From JAJEFO01 sp022819605 (GTDB taxonomy: Bacteria; Pseudomonadota; Alphaproteobacteria; Rhodobacterales; Rhodobacteraceae): a DNA stretch of 64,000 nucleotides. Location: contig OZ244901.1 of NCBI GenBank assembly GCA_965221545.1, positions 4,588,001 through 4,652,000 of the forward strand, given 5' to 3'. A model generated the notes under the pieces. The model was not told where the DNA came from. It saw only the letters and a list, made by a program, of their open reading frames with translations, and did no database searches. Each line of letters starts with the position of its first letter. Position 1 is the stretch's first letter. The translations under genes and the position numbers were made by a program. This document shows positions 18,371-27,277 of this stretch, piece after piece.

Positions 18371-18620
18371 GCTGCACCATGATCAAGCAACCAACGCAAC
18401 ATTTCGCAAGCAAGGACCTCACAAGATCATTTATTCTTGCTTTGTTCCAGTGAATTGGGTATGCATGTCGCGGCGCGGGGAGAGGACGAAATCCAAGTTG
18501 GATCATCGCGTTGATTGACGGTAGCGTGTCAGGCTTCGTGCCATGCACGTTTCACGGCAACTTGGGCGGTTTTCGGGCGGCGGGTGCGGAAGTTGCGCTC
18601 GTTGCGGAATAAATCAAGTG
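18371..18620 (+). repeat. 250-bp dispersed repeat, copy A (inverted partner at 44176-44425)
   Basis: This 250-bp stretch matches the reverse complement of 44176-44425 over its whole length without gaps; I count about 15 mismatches, near 94% identity. It starts GCTGCACCATGATCAAGC and ends GGAATAAATCAAGTG. The two ends carry an imperfect subterminal inverted motif: GCAACCAACGCAACATTTCGC on the left and GCAACGAGCGCAACTTCCGC on the right, read inwards. No gene I recognise lies in it. It sits in the intergenic region upstream of ahcY. A non-autonomous mobile element (MITE-like) is the best guess; no target duplication is visible. Confidence 0.85.
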
Positions 18621-18734
18621 TTCACGGGCTCCGCGCAGGCAGCCGATGCGGTGGCTTGAATCCACTCCCTTCATGGCAGGCGTTCATGCAGGGCTCCTAG
18701 AAGTGCGCGGCACGGCAGCGGGACGCGAACCGTT

Positions 18735-18758
18735 CCCCGCCAACCTTGGTTGTCGGGG
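18735..18758 (+). promoter_or_regulatory. Strong stem-loop in the ahcY leader
   Basis: CCCCG-C-CAAC, loop CTTG, GTTG-T-CGGGG folds into a 9-bp stem with one internal mismatch, about 55 bases before the ahcY start. No T run follows, so it is more likely a leader element than a terminator. I could not match it to the SAH riboswitch or SAM riboswitch consensus. Confidence 0.35.
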
Positions 18759-18811
18759 GAAAATGCCGGTGCTAAGTGACCCCGAAACGCCGTCGAGTGG
18801 AGCGGGAGATC

Positions 18812-20203
18812 ATGCCCAAGGACTACGTCGTAAAGGACATTTCGCTGGCCGATTTCGGGCGCAAGGAGCTGGACATCGCCGAAACCGAAATGCCTGGCCT
18901 GATGGCCATCCGCGAGGAATACGGAGAGCGAAAACCCCTGTCGGGCGCAAGAATCGCCGGCTCCCTTCACATGACGATCCAAACGGCCGTCCTGATTGAA
19001 ACGCTCAAGGCGTTGGGGGCCAATGTCCGCTGGGCTTCGTGCAACATATTTTCGACACAGGACCACGCGGCGGCCGTGATTGCCGCAGGCGGAACCCCGG
19101 TATTCGCCGTGAAGGGCGAAACGCTCGAAGAGTACTGGACCTACACGGACCGGATCTTCCAGTTCCCGGAAGGCGGGGCAAACATGATACTGGATGACGG
19201 CGGCGACGCGACGCTGTACGTCCTTACCGGTGCGCGCGTCGAGGAAGGCGAAGCCGACCTCATCGCGACTCCCGCAAGCGAAGAGGAAGAAGTCCTGCAT
19301 GCGCAGATCAGGAAACGCTTGGCGGAAAGCCCGGGCTGGTTCGTGAAGCAGCGCGACATGATCCGGGGAGTTACGGAGGAGACCACGACAGGAGTCAATC
19401 GCCTGTACAAGATGGTGGAGGACGGCCATCTCCCGTTTCCAGCGATCAACGTCAACGACAGCGTGACGAAGTCCAAGTTCGACAACAAGTACGGTTGCCG
19501 GGAAAGTCTCGTTGACGGCATTCGGCGTGCAACCGACACGATGATGGCCGGAAAGGTCGCCGTGGTTTGCGGTTACGGCGACGTCGGCAAGGGTTCCGCA
19601 GCCTCGCTTCGCGGCGCAGGAGCGAGGGTCAGGGTGACCGAAATTGATCCGATCTGCGCGCTGCAGGCGGCGATGGACGGTTACGAGGTGGTTCTGCTGG
19701 AAGAGAGTCTGGACGCGGACATCTTCATCACCTCGACCGGCAACAAGGACGTCATTCGCATTGAGCACATGCGCGAGATGAAGGACATGGCGATCGTCGG
19801 CAACATCGGGCACTTCGACAACGAGATCCAGATTGCCAGCCTGAGGAACCACAAGTGGACCAACATCAAGGAACAGGTTGACATGATCGAAATGCCTTCG
19901 GGCAACCGGATCATCTTGCTTTCCGAGGGTCGACTGCTGAATCTCGGCAACGCCACGGGGCATCCCAGCTTCGTCATGTCGGCGAGTTTCACGAACCAGG
20001 TTCTGGCGCAGATCGAGCTGTTCACGAAGGGCAGCGAATACGGCAAGGAGGTCTGCATTCTTCCCAAGCACCTCGACGAAAAGGTCGCGAGACTTCACCT
20101 GGACCGGATTGGCGCGAAGCTCACGATGCTGGACGGCGAGCAGGCAAGCTATATCGGCGTGAAGCAGGACGGCCCGTTCAAGCCCGAGCACTACCGGTAC
20201 TGA
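18812..20203 (+). CDS. ahcY: Adenosylhomocysteinase
   Basis: Hydrolyses S-adenosylhomocysteine to adenosine and homocysteine, clearing the product inhibitor of methyltransferases. Protein of 463 aa from ATG 18812 with GGGAG upstream; ATG 18776 is in frame but weak. Motifs: GARIAGSLHMTIQTAVLIETL, WASCNIFSTQDHAAA (substrate), KSKFDNKYGCRESLVDGI, NAD-binding VVCGYGDVGKGSA, and the C-terminal KQDGPFKPEHYRY tail with the Lys-x6-Tyr that completes the neighbouring NAD site. A 250-bp repeat and a stem-loop lie in its upstream region. Confidence 0.97.
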   Translation: MPKDYVVKDISLADFGRKELDIAETEMPGLMAIREEYGERKPLSGARIAGSLHMTIQTAVLIETLKALGANVRWASCNIFSTQDHAAAVIAAGGTPVFAVKGETLEEYWTYTDRIFQFPEGGANMILDDGGDATLYVLTGARVEEGEADLIATPASEEEEVLHAQIRKRLAESPGWFVKQRDMIRGVTEETTTGVNRLYKMVEDGHLPFPAINVNDSVTKSKFDNKYGCRESLVDGIRRATDTMMAGKVAVVCGYGDVGKGSAASLRGAGARVRVTEIDPICALQAAMDGYEVVLLEESLDADIFITSTGNKDVIRIEHMREMKDMAIVGNIGHFDNEIQIASLRNHKWTNIKEQVDMIEMPSGNRIILLSEGRLLNLGNATGHPSFVMSASFTNQVLAQIELFTKGSEYGKEVCILPKHLDEKVARLHLDRIGAKLTMLDGEQASYIGVKQDGPFKPEHYRY

Positions 20204-20284
20204 AAGACCGAAAGCGCGACGTGTCGCCCGAAGCGCAGGGCGTCACGGAAACAGGCCGGCAATCCTGCCGCGATTGCCGTCCAG

Positions 20285-21526
20285 TCAGAAACTGTATTCC
20301 AGGCTTATCCCGATGTGACTGTCGCGCCGGACGTCGTAGGCGATCTCATCGGTTTCAAACCCGATGTGAGAGGTCGCTTCCACGTTCAGCGACAAGCTGT
20401 CCGAAAGCCGGCGACTGAACTCGGCGCTCAAGACGCGGCTGTCGGCCTCAAGGGAATCGAGAACGCCAAGGAAGAAGTTTGTTCCATGCTCGTCGTTCAA
20501 GTCGACGCGTGCGCCGAGAAAGACGGAATTTGCGAGCGCATCGGTCGCATTGCGCTCTCGGCCGTCACGGAGCCACTCGGCAAACAGGCTCAGGTCGGCA
20601 TCGGTGTCCCAAGGGCCATTGACGGAATATTCACCGCCCAGGATTGACGCCGTGTAGTCTTCCTCTTGCAACATCCGGTTCCGCCCGCCGGTCCGACGGA
20701 TCGCTTCAAGCTTCAGCAGCAACGGTCCCGTGGTGATCTGGCCATCCAGCCCAATCTGGCGAATCTGCTCGTAATGCGGCGCGAGGCTCGCGAAGGCGGG
20801 GTCGAGGATGAAGGTGGGTTCGCGGCTGGTGCCGTCGAAAACGCTCAGCCCGATGTCGAGCGGCCCGAAACTGTTGCTGTAACGGCCCGCGAGATCGACA
20901 TGCCATTCCTCGTCCGCGGACTCGTACGTGGTTCGGCTGTTGTCGACGACCAGCCGTCCACGAAGCCGACCTTGTGTTCCGGGAAAGGTGCGCTTGCGAT
21001 GTCCGGACAGCCCGAACAGCTCAAGCACTCCCCAGCCTCCCGACAAGGTGAAATGCACCATCGGTTGACCAAGCTTGGTCTTGGCATCCGGATGCTCGAC
21101 CAGGTCGGTCTGGTTGATGATGTCTACAAGCGAACGTGCCTCGGCAACGCCCCAGAAGACCCGGTCGATGCCTGCGCGGAGCTCCCATTCACCATCGCCC
21201 GCATCGCCGTAGGTGAGAAAATAGGCTTCCCGCAGGTCGGCATGCGTGCGCTCCGGGTCCCCGGCATCGAAACGCAGGAAGGGCGTAATGGTTACGCTGC
21301 TGCCGCCGTCTCCCTCGATATAGGCAGTCGCTTCCATGCTGAAGCCGCTTGCATGCGACCGCTGTCCGGGGTGAGCCCCGGCTTCCGGGAAAATCCGAGT
21401 TTCCGCCGCAAGCGTCCCGAACATGTCCAGCCGGTCGGAAAGCCAGGACTGGGCATGTGCCGGCTTCGGCATGAGGACAAGCAGCGCCCACAGCAATGCG
21501 GAGGCATGGATCAACCGGTTCGCCAT
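20285..21526 (-). CDS. Outer-membrane beta-barrel protein of unknown family
   Basis: Protein of 413 aa from ATG 21526 with a signal peptide (cleavage near AHA-Q, about residue 26). The rest alternates short beta strands (for example SVTITPFLRFDAG, WELRAGIDRVFWG, SLSLNVEATSHIGFE) and ends in ISLEYSF, the terminal aromatic signature of Bam-inserted barrels. Length suits 16-18 strands. It is divergent from an RND exporter, and such pairs occur in proteobacteria, so joint export of a lipid or hydrophobic compound is a fair inference. It resembles DUF1302-type barrels in style, but I cannot assign the family. Confidence 0.7.
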   Translation of the reverse strand: MANRLIHASALLWALLVLMPKPAHAQSWLSDRLDMFGTLAAETRIFPEAGAHPGQRSHASGFSMEATAYIEGDGGSSVTITPFLRFDAGDPERTHADLREAYFLTYGDAGDGEWELRAGIDRVFWGVAEARSLVDIINQTDLVEHPDAKTKLGQPMVHFTLSGGWGVLELFGLSGHRKRTFPGTQGRLRGRLVVDNSRTTYESADEEWHVDLAGRYSNSFGPLDIGLSVFDGTSREPTFILDPAFASLAPHYEQIRQIGLDGQITTGPLLLKLEAIRRTGGRNRMLQEEDYTASILGGEYSVNGPWDTDADLSLFAEWLRDGRERNATDALANSVFLGARVDLNDEHGTNFFLGVLDSLEADSRVLSAEFSRRLSDSLSLNVEATSHIGFETDEIAYDVRRDSHIGISLEYSF

Positions 21527-22181
21527 CAGCACATCCCCAACTTTGCTCTGAATTGCGGCACCACGTATGCAATTAAGATCAAAGGACGAGACTTGTCCAC
21601 AGGCGACTTTGGTCCGTGAGCCTGGAAGACGGCGTCAATCTGGAAGGCGGTGCCCGTTTCCGATGCCGAGCAAGAAGACCGCCATGCGGCAGGCCACTTC
21701 CTGCGCGTGCCTGTGACCGCACCCACAGCGGCGCACACCGCGCTCAACAATGCGGCTGCCGGAAGCCCGGTCAAGCCGACGGTCCCGAAGGCCGGACCAC
21801 GTTCGCGCCGAGCAATCGTCTCGGCGGCAGGCTCCCTCCGACATGGATCCGGAAGTTCGGGAACCCGGCCACACGAAACGAGTTGCCGTCATTTCGCAAG
21901 CCGGATACGAATTTTCGGAAGGATTGAGTCGTGATCGAGCCGTTGGAACATATCCGAGCACTTGAGACGGTCCCTAAGTCGCCGGAACGTCTGGGCCGCC
22001 GTCCCCGGCACTGCCACCTGGCGCGGTGTCCCGAACCGGCGCCGGGCGGATTTCCAGCGCTGGGAGGTGTTCGAAGCGGTTACGCAACCGGCGGACCCGC
22101 GATGCGCCAACGACAAACTCACCCAAGCAAGTCAGGACGAACCGAACTTGGTGCCGGCGTGCGTCCACGCGAGTCGGCTCG
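21527..22181. other. Intergenic region without a supported gene (655 bp)
   Basis: Lies between the divergent barrel gene and the RND exporter and should hold both promoters. Short frames occur on both strands (for example 21526-21774 minus, with a hydrophobic N-terminus), but none has a ribosome site plus recognisable content. It may include decayed coding sequence. Confidence 0.5.
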
Positions 22182-24470
22182 ATGATGCCCGCGCTCCTGG
22201 ACCGCTACATCACCTGCGTTCTGCGCTTCCGGTGGCTGGTTCTCGCGCTGGCTTCACTGGTCATGCTCGCGGCGGCGGCGGGCCTGCCCGGCCTGACCAT
22301 AACCGGCAGCTACCGCGTGCTGTTCGGCGAGGACAATCCCCACCTTCTCGCGTTCGATGCGGTGCAGGACACATATTCCGCGTCACGATCAGCATTGATT
22401 GCCGTCGCGCCACGGGAAGGCTCGGTGTTTACCCGCGAGACCCTCGACGCAGTCGAAGAGTTGACAGAGGCAGCGTGGCTTACGCCACATTCGGTGCGGG
22501 TCACTTCGCTAACAAACTACTTTCACAGCGAAGCGGTCGAGGACGAACTGACAATCGAGCCCCTGGTCGAAGATGCAATGTCCTTGAGCGACGTCGAACT
22601 CGACCGGGTTCGGACCATCGCATTGAACGAACCCGAACTTGTCGGGCAACTGGTTGCCGAGGACGGGCGCGTGGCTGCGCTGATCATCGATTTCATCCTG
22701 TCCGAGCCGGAAGAACCCGCGTGGGAGGAGATTTCGAACTATCTCGGGGGGCAGCTCGACGAGGCCAGGTCCACGCATCCGGACCTTTCCTATTTCCTGA
22801 CTGGCAACGTGATCTTGAATCAGACATTCGAGGATGCCGGACAGGACGCGGAGGATCTCATCCCGGTCGTGTTTTTTGTCGTCATGACAATCGCAGCCCT
22901 GCTTTTGCGCTCTGTCTTCGCAGCCGTTGCCGTCGGAATTGCTGTCGTGTTTGTCGTGCTGACAGCCGTGGGAGTCGCGGGCTGGTTTGGCACGATGCTC
23001 ACGCCAATCAGCGCGAGCGTGCCGATCATCGTCATGGCGGTGGGGGTCGCCCATTCAATTCACATCGTGACCACGGCACAGGCCGAAATGCGCGAAGGCC
23101 TGGAACGCAACGCTGCGCTGGCGGCCTCCCTTCGCGAAAACATGTATCCGGTGTTCCTGACGTCCGCCACGACCGCGATCGGATTCCTCAGCCTGAACAC
23201 CTCGAATTCGCCGCCGTTTCACGTTCTCGGCAACCTGGTGGCGCTTGGCGTGCTGTTCACGTTTGTCTATGGCGTGACGCTCTTGCCTGCGTTGCTTTCC
23301 GTCTTGCCGCTGAGGGCTCCCCGCCATCGCGCCGGACGCCAAGGCCTCTTCGAACGCCTGGGCGACTTTGTCGTCGCGCGCCGCCGGCAAATTCTCTGGC
23401 TCGGGATTCTGGTGGTCGCGGTTTTCGCGGCGGGCCTCCCCCGAAACGAGGCGAGCGACAACTGGCTGCATCATTTCGACGAACGTTACCCGTTTCGCAC
23501 CGACACGGAATTCATCGTCGAAAACCTGACCGGCCTGGACCGGCTCGACTATTCGTTGAGTTCCGGGACCGAGGGCGGCATCACCGAGCCCGAATACCTC
23601 CGCAAGGTCGACGCCTTCGCGGCCTGGTATCGCGCACAGCCCGAAGTGCTTCACGTTCAGGCATTTCCGGACATCATGAAGCGTGTCAACAAGAGCATGC
23701 ACGGGGACGATCCGGCATTCTACCGAATTCCGGAGGAGCCCGACCTTGCCGCGCAGTTTCTGCTGCTCTACGAGTTTTCGCTGCCCTTTGGCGCCGATCT
23801 GAACGACCGCATAGACATCGGCAAGTCGTCGACGCGAATGACCGTGGCGCTCGACAACACGTCCACGAAGGAACATCTCGACATTGATGCGCGCGCCCAA
23901 GCCTGGCTGCAGGACAATGCGCCTGATCTCGCGGGCCCGGCCTCGGGCTTCACCATGATTTCCGCCCATCTGTCGGACCGGAACGTCGAGAGCATGCTGA
24001 GGGGAACGATTCTCGCAACGGGCCTCATTTCCCTGATCCTGCTCCTGGTCTTCCGGAACGTCCGAGTCGGCCTGATCTGCCTGGTGCCCAATTTCGTTCC
24101 TGCTGCAATGGCGTTCGGCCTGTGGGGGTACCTCTCCGGCGTCATCGGTCTCGGTGCATCCGTGGTGGTCGCGGTCGCCATCGGCATCATCGTGGACGAC
24201 ACCATTCATTTTGTCTCGAAGTACCTGAGCGGCCGTCGGCAGGGCCTGTCATCTCCCGAGGCGGTTCGCGCAACGTTTCGCACCGTGGGGCCAGCCTTGT
24301 GGGCCACCACCGCCATCCTGGTAGCCGGCTTCCTGGTGTTTGCCGCGTCGGGGTACGAACCGAGCTGGACGCTTGGCGTCCTGGTGTCGATCACGATCTC
24401 AATCGCGCTCATTGCCGATCTCTTGCTTCTCCCCGCCCTGCTGATGGCGGTCGACCGAAAAAATGCATGA
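22182..24470 (+). CDS. RND superfamily exporter (MMPL/COG1033 type)
   Basis: Protein of 762 aa from ATG 22182. Two equal halves each carry one N-terminal helix, a large periplasmic loop and a five-helix bundle. The first bundle is at about residues 225-380 (DLIPVVFFVVMTIAALLLRS, ISASVPIIVMAVGVAHSIH) and the second at about 605-755 (GASVVVAVAIGIIVDDTIHF). The GVAHSIH and GIIVDDTIH segments are the proton-relay motifs of this family. It belongs with HpnN-like and sterol/lipid exporters rather than drug RND pumps. No membrane-fusion gene is adjacent; the divergent barrel gene may act with it. Confidence 0.85.
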   Translation: MMPALLDRYITCVLRFRWLVLALASLVMLAAAAGLPGLTITGSYRVLFGEDNPHLLAFDAVQDTYSASRSALIAVAPREGSVFTRETLDAVEELTEAAWLTPHSVRVTSLTNYFHSEAVEDELTIEPLVEDAMSLSDVELDRVRTIALNEPELVGQLVAEDGRVAALIIDFILSEPEEPAWEEISNYLGGQLDEARSTHPDLSYFLTGNVILNQTFEDAGQDAEDLIPVVFFVVMTIAALLLRSVFAAVAVGIAVVFVVLTAVGVAGWFGTMLTPISASVPIIVMAVGVAHSIHIVTTAQAEMREGLERNAALAASLRENMYPVFLTSATTAIGFLSLNTSNSPPFHVLGNLVALGVLFTFVYGVTLLPALLSVLPLRAPRHRAGRQGLFERLGDFVVARRRQILWLGILVVAVFAAGLPRNEASDNWLHHFDERYPFRTDTEFIVENLTGLDRLDYSLSSGTEGGITEPEYLRKVDAFAAWYRAQPEVLHVQAFPDIMKRVNKSMHGDDPAFYRIPEEPDLAAQFLLLYEFSLPFGADLNDRIDIGKSSTRMTVALDNTSTKEHLDIDARAQAWLQDNAPDLAGPASGFTMISAHLSDRNVESMLRGTILATGLISLILLLVFRNVRVGLICLVPNFVPAAMAFGLWGYLSGVIGLGASVVVAVAIGIIVDDTIHFVSKYLSGRRQGLSSPEAVRATFRTVGPALWATTAILVAGFLVFAASGYEPSWTLGVLVSITISIALIADLLLLPALLMAVDRKNA

Positions 24471-24598
24471 TGTTCATCCGCCGCATCGCGTGCAGCGCAA
24501 GCCCGATCTGGAGAACTTGCCCGCATCGATCCAGGCAGCCAGTTTGAAGCACGTTCCCGGCACGACCAGGCTTTGACCCGCGATAGAGATCCGAGAAT

Positions 24599-24616
24599 GA
24601 ATTGCATCTGCAATTC
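24599..24616. repeat. 18-bp perfect palindrome
   Basis: GAATTGCA-TC-TGCAATTC lies between the end of the RND exporter and the end of convergent glkA-type glycerate kinase. A second dyad, TGACA-TCG-TGTCA, is at 24633-24645. The convergent setting suggests transcription termination, but neither has a T run. Confidence 0.35.
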
Positions 24617-24734
24617 GGCAAAGCGGGCGGCGTGACATCGTGTCAGGGCGGGCAAGAGGCCCGTCAAGGACATTGAAGCCGAAGCAAGGCGCTAAGACCG
24701 TCGTGAGACAATGGCCTTGGCACGCTGCAACCGC

Positions 24735-25997
24735 TTAGCGGACAAGGATAGCCCTGAAGTCATTGACGTTGGTCCCGGTCGGGCCAGGCGTGAACAGGTC
24801 TTCCAGCGCATCGAACCCTGTCCAGCTGTCGTGCCGGGCAAGAAGCGATCCCGGATCCATTCCGGCATTGCGCATCCGGGCCCAGGTCTGGCCGTCCGCG
24901 AATGCACCGGCGTTGCCTTCAGTGCCGTCAATCCCGTCCGTGTCGGCAGCCAGAGCGGTCACGTCCAGCCCTTCCGCGCCACCGGCGAATGCAAGCAGGA
25001 ATTCGCTGTTTCGCCCTCCGCGCCCTCCGCCGCCTTCAACGGTCACCGTAGTTTCTCCCCCGGACAGAATCACGGCGGGCGCTGCGAACGGGCGGTCGCG
25101 AAGCCTGACCTCCCGCGTGATGGCGGCGTGGACGAGCCCGACATCGCGCGCCTCTCCCTCGATGGCATCTGACAAGATGAAGGCACGAATGCCATGACGC
25201 TCCGCGCGGGCTGCCGCGGCTTCGAGGGAAAGCGTTGCCGAAGCAACGATCGAAACCGTGTTGCGTGCAAACCGCTCATCGTCCGGGGACGGGGCATCCG
25301 CCGCGGTGTCAAGGTAGTCGCGGACCCGGTCGGGCAACTTGATCTGATGGGCGTCAACATGTCCTCGCGCCGCGCCCAACCCCGTTCGATCGGGCACCGT
25401 TGGTCCCGATGCAACCTGGGCCGGATCGTCTCCCGGCACGTCGGACACGATCAGGCTGACGACGCGTGCGGGATGTGCCGCAAGCGCCAGACGACCGCCC
25501 TTTATGGTGCTGACATGCTTTCGGACGGCATTCATGGCCGAAATGGGTGCGCCCGAATTCAGGAGGGCTCGATTGAGCGCCTGCTCGTCCTGAAGCGTCA
25601 ATCCGTCCGGAGGTGCCGGCAGCAACGCCGACCCGCCGCCACAGATGAGCGCGACAACAAGGTCTTCTTCCGACAATCCCGACACGGCTTCCATCAGCGC
25701 TCTGCCGGCCGCCAAGCCTGCCTCGTCCGGGACCGGGTGGGAGGCAGTGAGCACGTGGACGTTGCGGGTCGGAACAACATGTCCGTACCGGGTCACGACC
25801 ACGCCTTCGAGCGGGGCGTCCCATAGCTTCTCGAACGCTGCGGCCATCTGCGCTGCGCCCTTCCCGGCACCCACAGCCACGGTTCGTCCTCTTGGCTTGT
25901 CCGGCAGGTGCCGGGCCAGCGCCTTGCCGGGATCGGCCGCCGCAACGGCTGCCTCGAACAGGCCGGCAAGGAATGCCTTGTCGTCAGGATTTATCAT
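24735..25997 (-). CDS. Glycerate 2-kinase (GckA/TtuD, MOFRL family)
   Basis: Phosphorylates D-glycerate, feeding serine-cycle, glyoxylate or tartrate-derived glycerate into glycolysis. The 420-aa protein starts at ATG 25997. Segments VAVGAGKGAAQMA, TASHPVPDEAGLAAGRALMEAV, ICGGGSALLPAPP, INxVRKHxSxIKGGRLA (seen as NAVRKHVSTIKGGRLA) and the C-terminal MOFRL block GGETTVTVEGGGGRGGRNSEF are diagnostic. Older annotations call such proteins hydroxypyruvate reductase; that is less likely. It is a single gene ending near the palindromes at 24.6 kb. Confidence 0.92.
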   Translation of the reverse strand: MINPDDKAFLAGLFEAAVAAADPGKALARHLPDKPRGRTVAVGAGKGAAQMAAAFEKLWDAPLEGVVVTRYGHVVPTRNVHVLTASHPVPDEAGLAAGRALMEAVSGLSEEDLVVALICGGGSALLPAPPDGLTLQDEQALNRALLNSGAPISAMNAVRKHVSTIKGGRLALAAHPARVVSLIVSDVPGDDPAQVASGPTVPDRTGLGAARGHVDAHQIKLPDRVRDYLDTAADAPSPDDERFARNTVSIVASATLSLEAAAARAERHGIRAFILSDAIEGEARDVGLVHAAITREVRLRDRPFAAPAVILSGGETTVTVEGGGGRGGRNSEFLLAFAGGAEGLDVTALAADTDGIDGTEGNAGAFADGQTWARMRNAGMDPGSLLARHDSWTGFDALEDLFTPGPTGTNVNDFRAILVR

Positions 25998-26493
25998 GCG
26001 CGTGTGATATCTCCTTGGACCTGCCAACGACAGCTTCCGTGTGCTGATTCAAGAGCTGATGCCGTCGTTCTTGGCAATTATTTCGGATCCGCGCTCGAAA
26101 TTCCCGCAATACTTTTCACGGCTCGGGTGCCATGCGTGCATGTCGGCGCCGTCCGGCCGCGCAGGCGTGGACGCCCGCAGGCGAATCGCTTGCCAGGCCT
26201 TGGCGAACAAGTGGCCCGCTCTCGTCGTCAACCGGCGACTGCGCCCGTCCGGCCCTCCCACGTGCGCGGGCCGCGGTGCAGGGCTTTCGCCGTCACGACC
26301 AACTCCCGCATGATGGCAGCCGGGGCCCTGGGCGAGGCCAGTGCGCGAGCCAGCCAGGATGGTTGACCATCAAGGACGGCACACTGGCTCCGGCAATCCG
26401 GACGCACCGTGTCGAAGCCGCAAGTTGTTCGCAGGTCGGAAAGCTCTATATTCTCTTGACGCAACCCAACCAGAAAGACGGAGCCCACCTCCA
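25998..26493. other. Intergenic region, no supported gene (496 bp)
   Basis: Between the divergent glycerate kinase and yceI genes. Besides a candidate yceI promoter near its right end, only short frames without recognisable products are present. Confidence 0.5.
26425..26452 (+). promoter_or_regulatory. Candidate sigma70-type promoter for yceI
   Basis: TTGTTC at 26425-26430 and TATATT at 26447-26452 are 16 bases apart and about 42 bases upstream of the yceI start. The match is visual only. Confidence 0.35.
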
Positions 26494-27075
26494 ATGAAAC
26501 AGTTTCTGCTTGCCGCAGCATTTGCGACCGGTGCTTCGGCGGCGCTTGCAGCACCCGAGAAGTTCGAGCTTGACGCCAGCCACAGCCAGGTTGTCTTCAG
26601 CTACATCCACCTAGGCTTTTCCACGACCACGGGCATGTTCTCGGGCTTCGCTGGCGAGATCATGTTCGACGAGAGCGATCCCGCCAATTCCAGCGTGTCA
26701 GTGTCGATGCCGGTGATGAGCATGTTCACCGGCTGGGAGGCGCGCGACGCGCATTTCATGTCAGGTGATTTCTTCGGCGCGGCGGAAGGCGATACGATCA
26801 CTTTTGTCTCGACGGGCATCGAAGTGACCGGTGACAATACCGCCAACATCACCGGCGATCTGACAATGAATGGCATGACCCGGTCGGTGACACTGGCCAC
26901 TACGCTCAACCGGGCCGCACCCTATCCATTTGGACCCAAGCGGGGCACGCCGACGCTGGGCCTCAATGCCGCCACGACGCTGAAACGGTCGGACTTTGGC
27001 CTCGGCGCCTTTGCGCCCGCCGTGAGCGACGAAGTCGAAGTGACAATTTCCATCGAGGCGTTGAAGGCGGAATAA
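26494..27075 (+). CDS. YceI family periplasmic lipid-binding protein
   Basis: Protein of 193 aa with a signal peptide (probable cleavage at residue 20, ALAA-PEKF). The mature part is a single YceI lipocalin-like barrel: YKLDxxHS-type opening seen as FELDASHSQVVFSYIHLGFSTTTGMF, then LTMNGMTRSVTL and the end FAPAVSDEVEVTISIEALK. YceI proteins bind polyisoprenoid or ubiquinone-like lipids. It converges on a cytochrome b561-YceI fusion, a pairing that points to quinone-linked redox or stress function. Confidence 0.9.
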   Translation: MKQFLLAAAFATGASAALAAPEKFELDASHSQVVFSYIHLGFSTTTGMFSGFAGEIMFDESDPANSSVSVSMPVMSMFTGWEARDAHFMSGDFFGAAEGDTITFVSTGIEVTGDNTANITGDLTMNGMTRSVTLATTLNRAAPYPFGPKRGTPTLGLNAATTLKRSDFGLGAFAPAVSDEVEVTISIEALKAE

Positions 27076-27104
27076 GCACCTTCCAGCCGCGAAAATTGAC
27101 ATGA

Positions 27105-27127
27105 CCGTCGGCCCCTTGGACCGGCGG
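27105..27127 (+). terminator. Possible yceI terminator
   Basis: CCGTCGG and CCGGCGG can pair (one G-T) across a 9-base loop, followed by the pyrimidine run TCTTCCTTTC. It lies 30 bases after the yceI stop in the convergent gap. Confidence 0.35.
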
Positions 27128-27277
27128 TCTTCCTTTCGGGCAGGCACGGCGCCGGCATCCGCGTTCCATGAATTGCCTGATCGGGCCCAAATCGGCGCGG
27201 CACGACCGGGAACCGACGCGGTCGTCGTCTGGGAATACGGCGGGCGCAATTGCGCATCGCGATAGCGCTGCGGGCGC

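Noticed and set aside
18371..18620. Short ORFs inside the 250-bp repeat as a small gene
   Set aside because: Frames on both strands are preserved only because the copies are 94% identical; substitutions do not favour third positions and no ribosome site or family match is seen.
18735..18811. SAH or SAM riboswitch upstream of ahcY
   Set aside because: A stem-loop is present but the conserved loop and pseudoknot sequences of those classes were not found.
21962..23887. 641-codon plus-strand frame overlapping the RND exporter
   Set aside because: Arg/Gly/Cys-rich product in the wrong frame; the RND protein in the adjacent frame has clear membrane helices and motifs.
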